A stretch of DNA of 64,000 bases from Nocardioides sp. B-3 (lineage in GTDB: Bacteria; Actinomycetota; Actinomycetes; Propionibacteriales; Nocardioidaceae). The notes beneath the pieces were generated by a model that made no database searches, was not told the DNA's origin, and worked only from the letters and a program-made list of their open reading frames with translations. Shown here piece after piece: positions 50,161-58,501 of this stretch (position 1 is the first letter of the stretch; each line of letters opens with the position of its first letter). A program made the translations under genes and the position numbers. Where the stretch lies: positions 1,550,001 to 1,614,000 of the forward strand of contig NZ_CP087968.1 of assembly GCF_024703895.1 (NCBI RefSeq). Direction: 5' to 3'.

Positions 50161-50935
50161 CTACAGCCGTCGGTTTGCGAGGGAGGGGTTGGTCCGGCGT
50201 GCCTCGTCGAGCACCGCGCGGTCCCGGGACGGCGTCGGGAGGACGGCGTCGTCGGGGCCCCGCCTCGACGAGCACGTCGCCGAGCGGATCGACCACCATC
50301 GAGTGCCCGCAGTAGCGCGGACCCGGCTGGCCGACCGCGATCACGTGCACGGTGTTCTCGATGGCACGCGCCCGCACGAGGGTGCGCCAGTGGTCGACCT
50401 TCCGGTCGCCGGCCACCCGGGCCGCGGGGATGACGAGGGCCTCGGCCCCCGGTCGACGAGCCGTCGCGCGAGCTCGGGGAAGCGCAGGTCGTAGCAGGTC
50501 ATCAGGCCGAGCTTCACGCCCCTCAGCTCGACGACCTGCGGTGTCAGCTCGCCGGCCACGAGCCGGTCGGACTCGCGGAAGCCGAACGAGTCGTAGAGGT
50601 GGATCTTGCGGTACGCCGCCTCGACGGCCCCGCGCACGAGCAGCGTGTTGAAGGGCCGCTCGGGATCGTCGCTGGTCTCGAACATGCCGGCCACGACGGT
50701 GGTGCCCCACCGCTGGGCCAGCGTGTCGACGGCCCGGGCGAAGGGGCCGTCCAGCGCTTCGGCGTACGGGCCGAGCGGGTGGGACGGATCGCCGAAGTCG
50801 CGCGCGAACGCCTCAGGCAGCACCACCAGATCGGTGTCCTCCGCAGGTCAGCTCGGTGAGCCGCCGTCGGTTGACCGCGGGGTCGAGGTCACTGGCCCAC
50901 TGCACGAGCCGGACGCGCAACTGATAGGAGGTCAC
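50161..50935 (-). CDS. Nitrilase-superfamily carbon-nitrogen hydrolase
   Basis: An amidohydrolase with the Glu-Lys-Cys triad visible as VLPEAFARDFGD (Glu), AAYRKIHLYDSFGF (Lys) and LMTCYDLRFPELAR (Cys). Downstream HWRTLVRARAIENTVHVIAVGQPG fits the Nit/omega-amidase-like group, which clears deaminated glutathione or similar amides. A GTG start at 50935 gives VTSYQLRVRLVQWASDLDP. Shifts near 50850, 50450 and 50260. The specific substrate is not determined. Confidence 0.85.
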
Positions 50936-50980
50936 TCCCCCAGACTGCCAGCCCGGATCCAGCGCTGGGAGGATCAGGGC

Positions 50981-51560
50981 ATGGACTTCGACACGGGCGC
51001 GGCCGGTTTCAGCGGTGTCCTGCTCGCGGGCGGGACCGCCGTACGGATGGACGGCATCGACAAGGCGAGCATCGAGCTCGGCGGCCGGACCCTGCTGGAG
51101 ATCTGCCTCGACTCCTTCCCGGACGCCGACGAGGTGGTCGTGGTGGGGCCGCGCACGGTGCGGACGACGCGGCCGGTCACGTTCACGGTGGAGGACCCGC
51201 CGCGGGGCGGGCCGGTCGCCGGGCTGCTCACCGGCGTCGACCTGCTGTTGCGACCGGCGCGGCTGATCGGGGTGCTCGCCGTCGACATGCCGCGCGTGTC
51301 CGCGCACACCTTCCGTCGCCTGCGGGACGCGGCCACCGATCGCGACGGCGCCTTCCCCGGTGGACGGGGCCGGGCGACGCCAGCTCTGCGGCGTACTGGA
51401 CGCCGCTGCGCTGCAGCGCGTCCGACCCGATCTCGAGGGTCAGCACGGGATGCCGCTGCGCACCTTGCTCGCCGAACTTGACCTCGCCGCCGTGTCACCG
51501 ATCGGGGACGAGGCGCGTGACATCGACACCCGGGCCGACCTGCGCGACCTTGACGAGTGA
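50981..51560 (+). CDS. MobA-like molybdenum cofactor guanylyltransferase family protein
   Basis: The N-terminal nucleotide-binding motif VLLAGGTAVRMDGIDKASIELGGRTLL and the later VLAVDMPRVSAHTFRRL place it in the MobA/NTP-transferase-3 family, which adds GMP to molybdopterin. One base error near 51355 joins to RRQLCGVLDAAALQRV and the C-terminal DIDTRADLRDL. The classical GGxSxRMG is modified (GGTAVRMDG), so the exact nucleotide and acceptor are uncertain. The next gene (DUF6457) is often its neighbour in actinobacteria. Confidence 0.78.
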
Positions 51561-51612
51561 CCAGTTTCCGCAGCACTTGCGGCGCGCCCGGTGTTGGCGA
51601 GAGATTGGGGGC

Positions 51613-51970
51613 GTGAACCTCCACGACTGGATCGATGAGCTGTGCGACGTGCTCGAGATCGAGACTGAGGTGGACGAAGGTCTCCTCCTCGATCTGGCAC
51701 GCGGAGCGGCGACGAACGTGCAGAAGACCGCGGCCCCGATCACGACCTACCTCCCAGGGTTTCGCGGCCGGATCGACAGAGGCCGACCCGGAGGCAGTGG
51801 AGAAGCTCGCCGCCAAGGCGCAGTACCTCGCCGACAACTGGGACCGGCCCGCCGACGCGCCCGACCCGGACGACATCGACGACCCGGTGCCCGACGACTC
51901 GGGAGTCGACCACGCCGGTGAGACCTTCGAGGACGAAGAAGAAGACGACGACACGGACGAGGACGAATAA
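51613..51970 (+). CDS. DUF6457 domain protein
   Basis: Starts at GTG 51613 with MNLHDWIDELCDVLEIETEVDEGLLLDLARGAATNV, the hallmark of small actinobacterial DUF6457 proteins usually next to mobA-like genes. After a shift near 51770 it continues GSTEADPEAVEKLAAKAQYL and ends in a very acidic tail (DEEEDDDTDEDE). The N-terminal part is probably a helical bundle. The function is unknown; a chaperone-like role in molybdoenzyme maturation is only a guess from location. Confidence 0.72.
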
Positions 51971-51975
51971 CCCCC

Positions 51976-52957
51976 ATGCTCGCAGTGATCGCCTCCGGCG
52001 CCGGAGGCCCTGAAGTCCTGTCCGTGGGCGAGGTCCCCGAGCCGACGATCCGCCCCCGGCGAGGTCCTCGTCGACGTCGCCGCCACGGCCGTCAACCGCG
52101 CCGACACCCTGCAGCGGATGGGGTTCTACCCCGTCCCGGAGGGCAGCTCGGAGATCATCGGCTCGGAGTGCAGCGGCACCATCGCCGCGCTCGGGCCGGA
52201 CGTCGGCTCCGAGGCCGACGGCTGGGCCGTCGGTGACGAGGTGTGCGCGTTGCTGACCGGTGGGGGGTACGCCGAACGTGTGGCCGTCCCCGTCGGCCAG
52301 CTGATGCCGGTGCCGGCGGGAGTGTCGCTGGTCGACGCCGCGGCGCTGCCCGAGGTCGCGTGCACCGTGTGGTCCAACGTCTTCATGGTGGCCGGCCTGC
52401 AGCCGCGGGAGAACTTCCTGGTCCACGGCGGTGCCGGTGGGATCGGCACGATGGCCATCCAGCTGGCGACGGCGCTGTCGGCAAAAGTGTTCGCCACCGC
52501 GGGCTCAGCCTCGAAGCTGGCCGTGTGCGCGGACACGGGTGCGGACGTGCCCATCAACTACCGCGAGGAGGACTTCGTCGCCGTACTCAGTGCCGACGGC
52601 GGAGCCGACGTCATCCTCGACAACATGGGCGCGAAGTACCTCTCCCGCAACATCGACGCCCTCGCCACGTCAGGTCGGCTCGTGATCATCGGCATGCAGG
52701 GCGGGACCAAGGCCGAGCTCGACATCAACGCCCTCCTGCGCAAGCGCGGCGCCGTCATCGCGACCACGCTGCGCGCGCGACCCGCCGACGAGAAGGCCGC
52801 GATCTGTGCGGAGGTGGTCGAGCACGTGTGGCCGCTGGTCGAGGACGGGTCGGTCGTGCCGGTCATCCACGAGCGGATGCCGCTCTCGGAGGTCGCGACG
52901 GCCCACCGGCTGATGGAGGAGAGCGGGCACATCGGCAAGATCGTGCTCACGCTCTGA
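51976..52957 (+). CDS. NAD(P)H quinone oxidoreductase, MDR superfamily
   Basis: A zeta-crystallin/PIG3-like medium-chain oxidoreductase without zinc ligands. Signatures are PVPEGSSEIIGSECSGTIAALG, LPEVACTVWSNVF, the Rossmann loop FLVHGGAGGIGTMAIQLA and the C-terminal RMPLSEVATAHRLMEESGHIGKIVL. It would reduce quinones or enones with NADPH. A shift near 52055 affects only the start. ATG 51976 lies five bases behind the DUF6457 stop. Confidence 0.87.
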
Positions 52958-52986
52958 GCCGTTGTCCCGGGTCATAAGGTGGGCGC

Positions 52987-53592
52987 ATGACTGAAGAGCA
53001 GACTTCTGCGGAAGAGCAGATCGTCATCGTGGGTCCCGACGGCCAGCCGGTCGGCACGATTCCCAAGAGCGCGCTGCCGACGATCGACGAGACTGACGAG
53101 GGCGACGGCGAGCGCCACATCACCGAGCTCGTGGAGCAGCCTGCGAAGGTGATGCGCATCGGTTCGATGATCCGCCAGCTGCTCGAAGAGGTGAAGGCCG
53201 CGCCGCTCGACGAGGCCAGCCGCAACCGCCTCAAGGAGATCCACCGGGCCTCCATCAAGGAGCTCGAGGCCGGTCTCGCACCCGAGCTGGTCGAGGAGCT
53301 CGAGCGGCTCTCGCTGCCCTTCACCGAAGACGGCATCCCCTCCGAGGGCGAGCTGCGGATCGCGCAGGCCCAGCTCGTCGGCTGGCTCGAGGGGCTCTTC
53401 CACGGCATCCAGACCGCGATCTACGCCCAGCAGATGGCCGCCCGCGGACAGCTCGAGCAGATGCGCAAGGCGTTGCCGGGCATGGCTCCGCAGCCGGACG
53501 GGCAGCCGGGGCCCGGTCAGCCTCAGGGGATGCGTGCGATGCCGAAGTCCGATCAGAACGAGTCGGGCGGCGCCGGGGGCATGTACCTCTAG
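52987..53592 (+). CDS. bpa: Bacterial proteasome activator (Bpa/PafE family)
   Basis: An intact 201-residue helical protein that forms a ring and opens the 20S proteasome without ATP. The central four-helix region reads VEQPAKVMRIGSMIRQLLEEVKAAPLDEASRNRLKEIH and WLEGLFHGIQTAIYAQQMAARGQLEQMR. After a Gly/Pro/Gln-rich tail it ends GGAGGMYL. Known Bpa proteins end in a GQYL motif that docks in the proteasome alpha pockets; here it is GMYL. Presence of bpa implies a proteasome elsewhere in the genome, as in actinobacteria. Confidence 0.9.
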   Translation: MTEEQTSAEEQIVIVGPDGQPVGTIPKSALPTIDETDEGDGERHITELVEQPAKVMRIGSMIRQLLEEVKAAPLDEASRNRLKEIHRASIKELEAGLAPELVEELERLSLPFTEDGIPSEGELRIAQAQLVGWLEGLFHGIQTAIYAQQMAARGQLEQMRKALPGMAPQPDGQPGPGQPQGMRAMPKSDQNESGGAGGMYL

Positions 53593-53611
53593 GTCGTAGA
53601 CGCCCAGCCGC

Positions 53612-53643
53612 TTCGTCGGACGTTGTGCGGGACGTCCGACGAA
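53612..53643. repeat. Hairpin type 1, copy 1
   Basis: TTCGTCGGACGT and ACGTCCGACGAA form a perfect 12-bp stem around eight bases, 20 bp behind the bpa stop; probably the bpa terminator. A second hairpin with the same stem core follows at 53666. Confidence 0.7.
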
Positions 53644-53665
53644 CCGGTCGCCCGGGCAGCCACCC

Positions 53666-53693
53666 CGTCGGACGTCCCGGTGGACGTCCGACG
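53666..53693. repeat. Hairpin type 1, copy 2
   Basis: CGTCGGACGT and ACGTCCGACG around an eight-base loop; same stem core and loop length as 53612-53643. Confidence 0.7.
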
Positions 53694-53738
53694 CCCCCGG
53701 CTCATCGGCGTACGCCCTCACGCAATCCACTCGCCAGT

Positions 53739-53766
53739 GAACTTCCACTCGAGCGAGTGAAAGTTC
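53739..53766. repeat. Hairpin type 2, copy 1
   Basis: GAACTTCCACTCG-AG-CGAGTGAAAGTTC, an almost perfect palindrome (one mismatch), repeated at 53805-53828. Confidence 0.7.
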
Positions 53767-53804
53767 ATCGGGGGTTGAGCGTGGAACCGCTGGATCCGAC
53801 CTGT

Positions 53805-53828
53805 ACTTCCACTCGAGCGAGTGGAAGT
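53805..53828. repeat. Hairpin type 2, copy 2
   Basis: ACTTCCACTCG-AG-CGAGTGGAAGT, a perfect palindrome with a two-base centre, 66 bp from copy 1 and 17 bp from the end of the convergent gene. Confidence 0.7.
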
Positions 53829-53844
53829 TCAGGGGGCGGTGCCT

Positions 53845-54406
53845 CTAGGCGGTACGGCGCCGCGCGCGCCACATCCGGTAGAGCACGAACCCCGGGACGC
53901 TCAGGCCCAGCACGCCGAGCACGGCGCGGCCCGCGGAGAACTGGTCGTGCGTGAGGCCCAACGTGCGACCCTCGACCTTCGTGTAGCCGGGAGCGGGGGC
54001 GGTGCCCACACCGAGCTCGTCGAGGATCGGCTTGTAGTAGAACTCGTCGGGGCCGACCACCGACTGGCAGAGACTGCTCGAGACCTCGCCGCCCTCGAAC
54101 TGGCCGAAGACGATCAGCTGGTCACCCTCGACGGCCGTCATCTCGACGTCGACCTCGGTCGCCGGCACTGACGACGTCGACCCTCTTGGTCACCTCGCCC
54201 TTGAACACCCGGTCCACCCGCACGGTCGTGATCCGGTCATCGCCGGACTCCCGCAGGCCGGAGACGACGCCCGAGAACACCACGTCACTCGTGTCGAGAT
54301 GGTCCGCCGACGGCTCGGCACACGACGCGTTGGCCGGCGCTGACGTCAGCAACAGGGTGCCGATCATCCCCGAGAGGAGCAGGGCCATCCGGGCCAGGAC
54401 CCTCAC
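53845..54406 (-). CDS. Secreted, membrane-anchored NTR/TIMP-like protein
   Basis: A GTG start overlapping the upstream stop gives a signal peptide (MALLLSGMIGTLLLTSAPANASC). A ~100-residue beta domain (TSDVVFSGVVSGLRESGDDRITTVRVDRVFKGEV) begins with Cys, in the style of netrin/TIMP-like folds. It ends with a C-terminal helix (AVLGVLGLSVPGFVLYRMW) and a basic tail, so it is anchored facing outward. One shift near 54170. Same operon and architecture as the next gene. Function unknown. Confidence 0.65.
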
Positions 54407-54975
54407 CTGCGGGCCAGTCGACCCACGACGAGCAGCCCGAGGAACCCGACGAGCACGAGCGCACCACCGGGGGCCGCGAGCCGCGAGACGGCCGTCGGGT
54501 CCGCTCCCTCGACCTTGGTCATCGTCGGCGCGGGCGGGGCGGGTGGCTCGATCGCCTCGCCGGCACCGAGCGCGGCCTCGACCTGCTCCATCCGGCCGGC
54601 GTTGGCCGGCCCTGACCCGCCACAGCTCGAGGCGGCGTACGGCGGGGTGTCGCCGCTGACGAGGAAGGCGTAGTCGCTGCCGACCTTGAGCTCGCCGAGA
54701 CCGCAGGCGGCAGTGGCCCGGTTGGAGCTGACTGTGGTCTCGCGGTCGACGGTGCCCTTGTAGGCCCGGGTGGCGGTGACGGAGTACTCGAACTTGCGGC
54801 CGACCTCCGTGACGCTGTCGACCGTGGCGAGGAAGACGACGTCGGCACCCTTCGTCTGCTTCTCGATGTCGGCGGCCCGGCACTTGCACGCGAACGCGGG
54901 CGCAGAGGTCGCGAGGACGAGTCCCGACATCGCCGGGAACGCAGCGATCAGCACCCGCACCACCGTCTTCAGCAT
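54403..54975 (-). CDS. Secreted, membrane-anchored NTR/TIMP-like protein
   Basis: An intact 190-residue paralogue-like neighbour. The signal peptide (VLIAAFPAMSGLVLATSAPAFA) is followed by mature CKCRAADIEKQTKGADVVFLATVDSV, where the N-terminal Cys-x-Cys matches NTR/TIMP-like domains, and ATRAYKGTVDRETTVSSNRATAACG. A Pro-rich spacer and C-terminal helix (GGALVLVGFLGLLVVGRLARR) complete it. The stop overlaps the next GTG (GTGA). Possibly binds or inhibits extracellular proteins, by fold analogy only. Confidence 0.7.
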   Translation of the reverse strand: MLKTVVRVLIAAFPAMSGLVLATSAPAFACKCRAADIEKQTKGADVVFLATVDSVTEVGRKFEYSVTATRAYKGTVDRETTVSSNRATAACGLGELKVGSDYAFLVSGDTPPYAASSCGGSGPANAGRMEQVEAALGAGEAIEPPAPPAPTMTKVEGADPTAVSRLAAPGGALVLVGFLGLLVVGRLARR

Positions 54976-54979
54976 GCGG

Positions 54980-55819
54980 TCAGCCTACCGAGGAGAGGTC
55001 GAAGAGCTCAGTCAGCACTGCGGCGACCCCGTCCTCGTCGTTGGGCGGCGCGAGGTGATCGGCCGGGTCGATCACCGTCGGGTGGGCGTTGGCCATGGCG
55101 TAGGACCTCCCGGCCCACTCGAGCAGCGGCAGGTCGTTGGGCATGTCCCCGAAGGCGACCACCTCGTCCGGACCGATCCCGAGCTCGGCCGCGAGGGTGG
55201 CCGGGGTCGACGCCTTCGTGACACCAGCGGCGCTGATCTCGACGAGCGCGAAGCTCGAGCTCCGGTGGTCGTGGCGAGGTGGCCCACGAGCTCCTCGACG
55301 CGCGCCCAGAACTCCTCCGCCGGCAGCTCGCGGTGCACGGCGAGGGATCTTGACGACGTCGTCGCGATAGACGTCGAAGAGCTCGCCCCAGGGGCCGCTC
55401 GACCTTGTCGTCGGGGTGCCGCGGGAAGTCGGGTTCGCTGACCCAGCCCTCCGTGTGCTCCCGGGGCGAAGGTGGTCCCCGGGATCCCCTCACGCAGCAC
55501 CCGCGCGAGCTCCAGCCCGGTGGCGCGCGGCACCGGCCGAGGAGCTGCGGACCTCGCGCTGCGCCACGTCGTAGACGATGCCGCCGTTGCTGCAGATCGC
55601 CAGACCGTGCCCGCCGACGTCGGCCCACAGGCTCTCCATCCAGCGGATCGGACGTCCGGTCGTGAAGACGACCGGCACGCCGAGGGCGTCGAGCGCGGTG
55701 AGTACGACGCGGGTCCGCTCGGTCACGGTCCCGTCCGAGTGCAGCAGGGTGCCGTCGAGGTCGGTCGCGACGAGGCGAGGCTTTCCCCCGGAGGTTGAGG
55801 AGGGACGAGGTCCCGTCAC
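54980..55819 (-). CDS. HAD-superfamily phosphatase (Cof type)
   Basis: Motif I is LVATDLDGTLLHSDG, motif II is VPVVFTTGRP and the C-terminal motif reads VVAFGDMPNDLPLLEWAGRSYAMANA, the pattern of Cof-type sugar-phosphate or nucleotide phosphatases. Between lies a cap domain broken by several shifts (near 55530, 55465, 55395, 55340 and 55260). The GTG at 55819 overlaps the GNAT stop and falls inside a copy of the dispersed repeat, so the first residues (TGPRPSSTS) are encoded by repeat DNA. Substrate unknown. Confidence 0.82.
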
Positions 55820-55825
55820 GAAACC
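55793..55825 (+). repeat. Dispersed GGTTGAG repeat, variant at a gene junction
   Basis: GGTTGAGGAGGGACG through CCGTCACGAAACC. It spans the overlap of the GNAT stop and the HAD start, so it supplies coding sequence to both. Confidence 0.65.
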
Positions 55826-56316
55826 GGAGACCTCAGCGGGCGCGCCATCACGAGCTCGCCGTCCTCGTTGGCCCCGCGGAGCTCGGTGAAGCCGCACTTG
55901 GCGAGCACCCGGATGCTCGCCGCGTTGTCGGGCAGGACGGAGGCACGGACGCGGACGCCGTACGCATCGGTCAGCGCGAGCAGTGCGCGGACGGCCTCCG
56001 TGGCGACGCCGCGACCGCGGGCGTCGGAGACGAGGCCGTAGCCGATCTCGGCCTCGGGCACCTCGTCCGCGGCGGGGGTCGGCGGACCGTAGAAGCCGAT
56101 CGGACCGAAGACCAGCCCGTCGAAGGTGCGGGTGATGTGACGCGGTCCCCGGGGGTCGGCACTCTTCACCATCGAGGCGGCGTCGCGGTCGTCCCGGCGC
56201 GGGTAGTCGGGGTGCCACCGCGGATCGCGGCCCCCGGCGAGCATCAGTGCGGCCTCGTCTGTGGTGAAGAGGTCGAGCGTGAGCCGCTCGGTCGGGACGG
56301 ACTGGGGCAGGTTCAC
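55816..56316 (-). CDS. GNAT family acetyltransferase
   Basis: A 166-residue N-acetyltransferase. The start VNLPQSVPTERLTLDLF is typical of RimJ/RimL-like members. The acetyl-CoA loop is EIGYGLVSDARGRGVATEAVRALL, followed by VLPDNAASIRVLAKCGF. Intact. Its GTG overlaps the stop of the upstream HAD gene and its stop overlaps the downstream HAD start, so three genes form an overlapping run. Acceptor unknown. Confidence 0.83.
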   Translation of the reverse strand: MNLPQSVPTERLTLDLFTTDEAALMLAGGRDPRWHPDYPRRDDRDAASMVKSADPRGPRHITRTFDGLVFGPIGFYGPPTPAADEVPEAEIGYGLVSDARGRGVATEAVRALLALTDAYGVRVRASVLPDNAASIRVLAKCGFTELRGANEDGELVMARPLRSPVS

Positions 56317-57138
56317 GCCCACCACCGCGACAGCTCCTGCGCGACGCCGTCCTCGTGGACGCTGCCGGTCACGTGGTCCGCGGCGGCCCGGACGTCCTCG
56401 ATGGACTGCCCCATGGCGACCCCACGACCGGCCCAGCGGAGCATCTCGATGTCGTTGCGACCGTCGCCGATCGCGAGCACGTCGGCCGCGTCGACGCCGA
56501 GCTTGTCGCAGACGATCTGCAGGCCGCTCGCCTTGGAGACGCCGACAGGAGAGAGGTCGAGCCCGGGCCGTCCAGCCGACGACGTAGTCGGTGCCGTGCA
56601 GCCCGAGGTTGGCGGCGAGCTCGACGAAGTCCTCGGCAGAGGCATCGGGATCGCGGATGATCACGCGGCTGACCGGGCCAGCGACGATGTCGTCGACGTC
56701 GGTGATGATCATGTCTCCGGACAGCTCACCGGTCGGGAAGTTGCGGTTGACGCGATAGCCGACGCCGCGTTCCTCGACGGCGACCAGCGCGTTGGGGTGG
56801 TGCTCCAGCACCGCCGCCACGGCCGCGCGGGCGTCGAACGTCTCCTCGTGCACGACCTCCGGGGGCGGGTAGCGGAAGATCACCGCGCCGTTGGAGGCGA
56901 CCACCCAGATCCGGTCGTCCACGACGTCCGTCAGGTCGAGCAGGTCCGCGATCTTGTCCATGCCGTGCGGCGAGCGGCCGCTGGAGAGCACCACGTGCGC
57001 GCCGGCGGCGATGGCACGGTGGACTGCGGCGTACACGGCAGGGGTGATCTGCTCGTAGGTCTGGCCCGCGCCCTCGACCCACGCGAGCAGGGTGCCGTCG
57101 ATGTCGAGCGCGACGAGCTCAGGACGCCAGTCGTTCAC
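56313..57138 (-). CDS. HAD-superfamily phosphatase (Cof type)
   Basis: Motif I ELVALDIDGTLLAW, motif II AHVVLSSGRSPHGM, a C2-type cap (DRIWVVASNGAVIFRYPPPEVVHEE) and the final VDAADVLAIGDGRNDIEMLRWAGRGVAMGQS give a complete Cof-type HAD enzyme. One shift near 56565. The GTG at 57138 has a perfect AAGGAGG five bases upstream. It is paralogous to the gene at 54980 and probably dephosphorylates sugar phosphates or cofactors. Confidence 0.87.
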
Positions 57139-57150
57139 AGTTGCCTCCTT

Positions 57151-57185
57151 GGTTTCGACACGCTCGCTGCGCTCGCTGCTCAACC
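57151..57185 (-). repeat. Dispersed GGTTGAG repeat, full copy
   Basis: Identical over 35 bases to 9173-9207. It lies between serS and the HAD gene. Its GGTTGA provides the TGA stop of serS. Confidence 0.85.
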
Positions 57186-58455
57186 AGCGGAGCGGACCGG
57201 GGTCAGGGTCTCGAGGCCCCCGAGGTAGGGCCGCAGGGCTTCGGGCACCCGCACCGAACCGTCCTCCTGCTGGTGCGTCTCCGGGATCGCGACGATGGTC
57301 CGGGTGATCGCGGTCAGCGTGCCGTTCAGGGTCGCGACCGGGCTGTTGCCGCTGGCTCCGCGCTGGCGGATGTCGAGGCGGCGGCTCTGGAAGTCGGTGC
57401 AGTTGGAGGTCGAGGTCAGCTCGCGGAACTTGCCCCGGGTCGGGATCCAGACCTCGCAGTCGAACTTGCGCTGCGCGCTCAGGCCCAGGTCGCCGGCCGC
57501 CACGTCGATGACGCGGTAGGCCAGCTCGAGCTTGTCGAGGAACTCCTTCTCCCACGCGAGCAGCCGCTGGTGCTCGGCGTAGGACTCCTCCGGGGTCGTC
57601 AGGACGAACATCTCGACCTTGTCGAACCAGTGCACGCGGATGATGCCCTTGGTGTCCTTGCCGTGCGACCCGGCCTCCTTGCGGAAGCAGGGGCTGAAGG
57701 CGGCGTACCGCAGTGGCAGCTGCTCGGCGTCGAGGATCTCGTCGGAGTGGTAGGCGGCCATCGGCACCTCGGAGGTGCCGACGAGGTAGAGGTCCTCGCC
57801 CTCGATGCGGTAGACGTCGTCGGCCGCCCGGCCGAGGAAGCCGGTGCCCTCCATCGCGCGCGGCTTGACCAGCGACGGCGCGATCACCCGGGTGAAGCCT
57901 GCGTTGCGGGCCCGGTCCATGGCCATGTTGACCAGCGCCAGCTCGAGCTGGGCGCCGATGCCGGTGAGGAAGTAGAACCGCGAGCCCGACACCTTCGCGC
58001 CGCGCTCGAGGTCGATCGCGCCGAGCATCCGGCCGAGCTCGATGTGGTCGCGCGGCTCGAAGTCGAACTCCCGCGGGGTGCCGACGTGCTCGAGGGTGAC
58101 GAAGTCGTCCTCGCCGCCGGCGGGCGCCTCGTCGGCGGCCGGGTTGGGGATCGCCTTGAGCGCCTCGTCCCACTCCGCCTCGGCCGACGCCCGGGTGGCC
58201 TCGAGCTCCTTGACCTCCGTGGAGAGGGCCTTGGTGCGGGCCAGCAGCTCGGCCTTCTCGTCACCCCCGGGCTCGGGCGACCTGCTTGCCGAGCGACTTC
58301 TGCTCGGCGCGCTTCGCCTCGAAGAGCGCGATCGCGCTGCGACGGGACTCGTCCGCGGCCGGGGCGCGGTCGACGGCGTCGGGGGACAGACCCCGCTTCA
58401 CCCGGGCGGCGCGGATGCGGTCGGGGTCGTCACGGAGCACGCGGGCGTCAATCAC
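57180..58455 (-). CDS. serS: Seryl-tRNA synthetase
   Basis: Essential class II enzyme charging tRNA-Ser, including the tRNA at 26.6 kb. The N-terminal coiled-coil arm ([25 protein letters not shown] ... [25 protein letters not shown]) contacts the long variable arm. The catalytic core has [49 protein letters not shown] (motif 2), [12 protein letters not shown] and [16 protein letters not shown] (motif 3). One extra G near 58265 interrupts the coiled coil. The stop TGA lies in the dispersed repeat. Confidence 0.96.
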
Positions 58456-58501
58456 ATGTGCAGGCTAGTCGTGTGGGGCTGGGGCCCGCACCCGGCATAC
58501 T

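Noticed and set aside
55816..58173. Single 785-codon minus-strand frame spanning serS, HAD and GNAT genes
   Set aside because: Only two short stretches match real proteins (the HAD domain and the GNAT); the rest is an out-of-frame reading of serS. Separate starts, stops and overlaps explain the genes.
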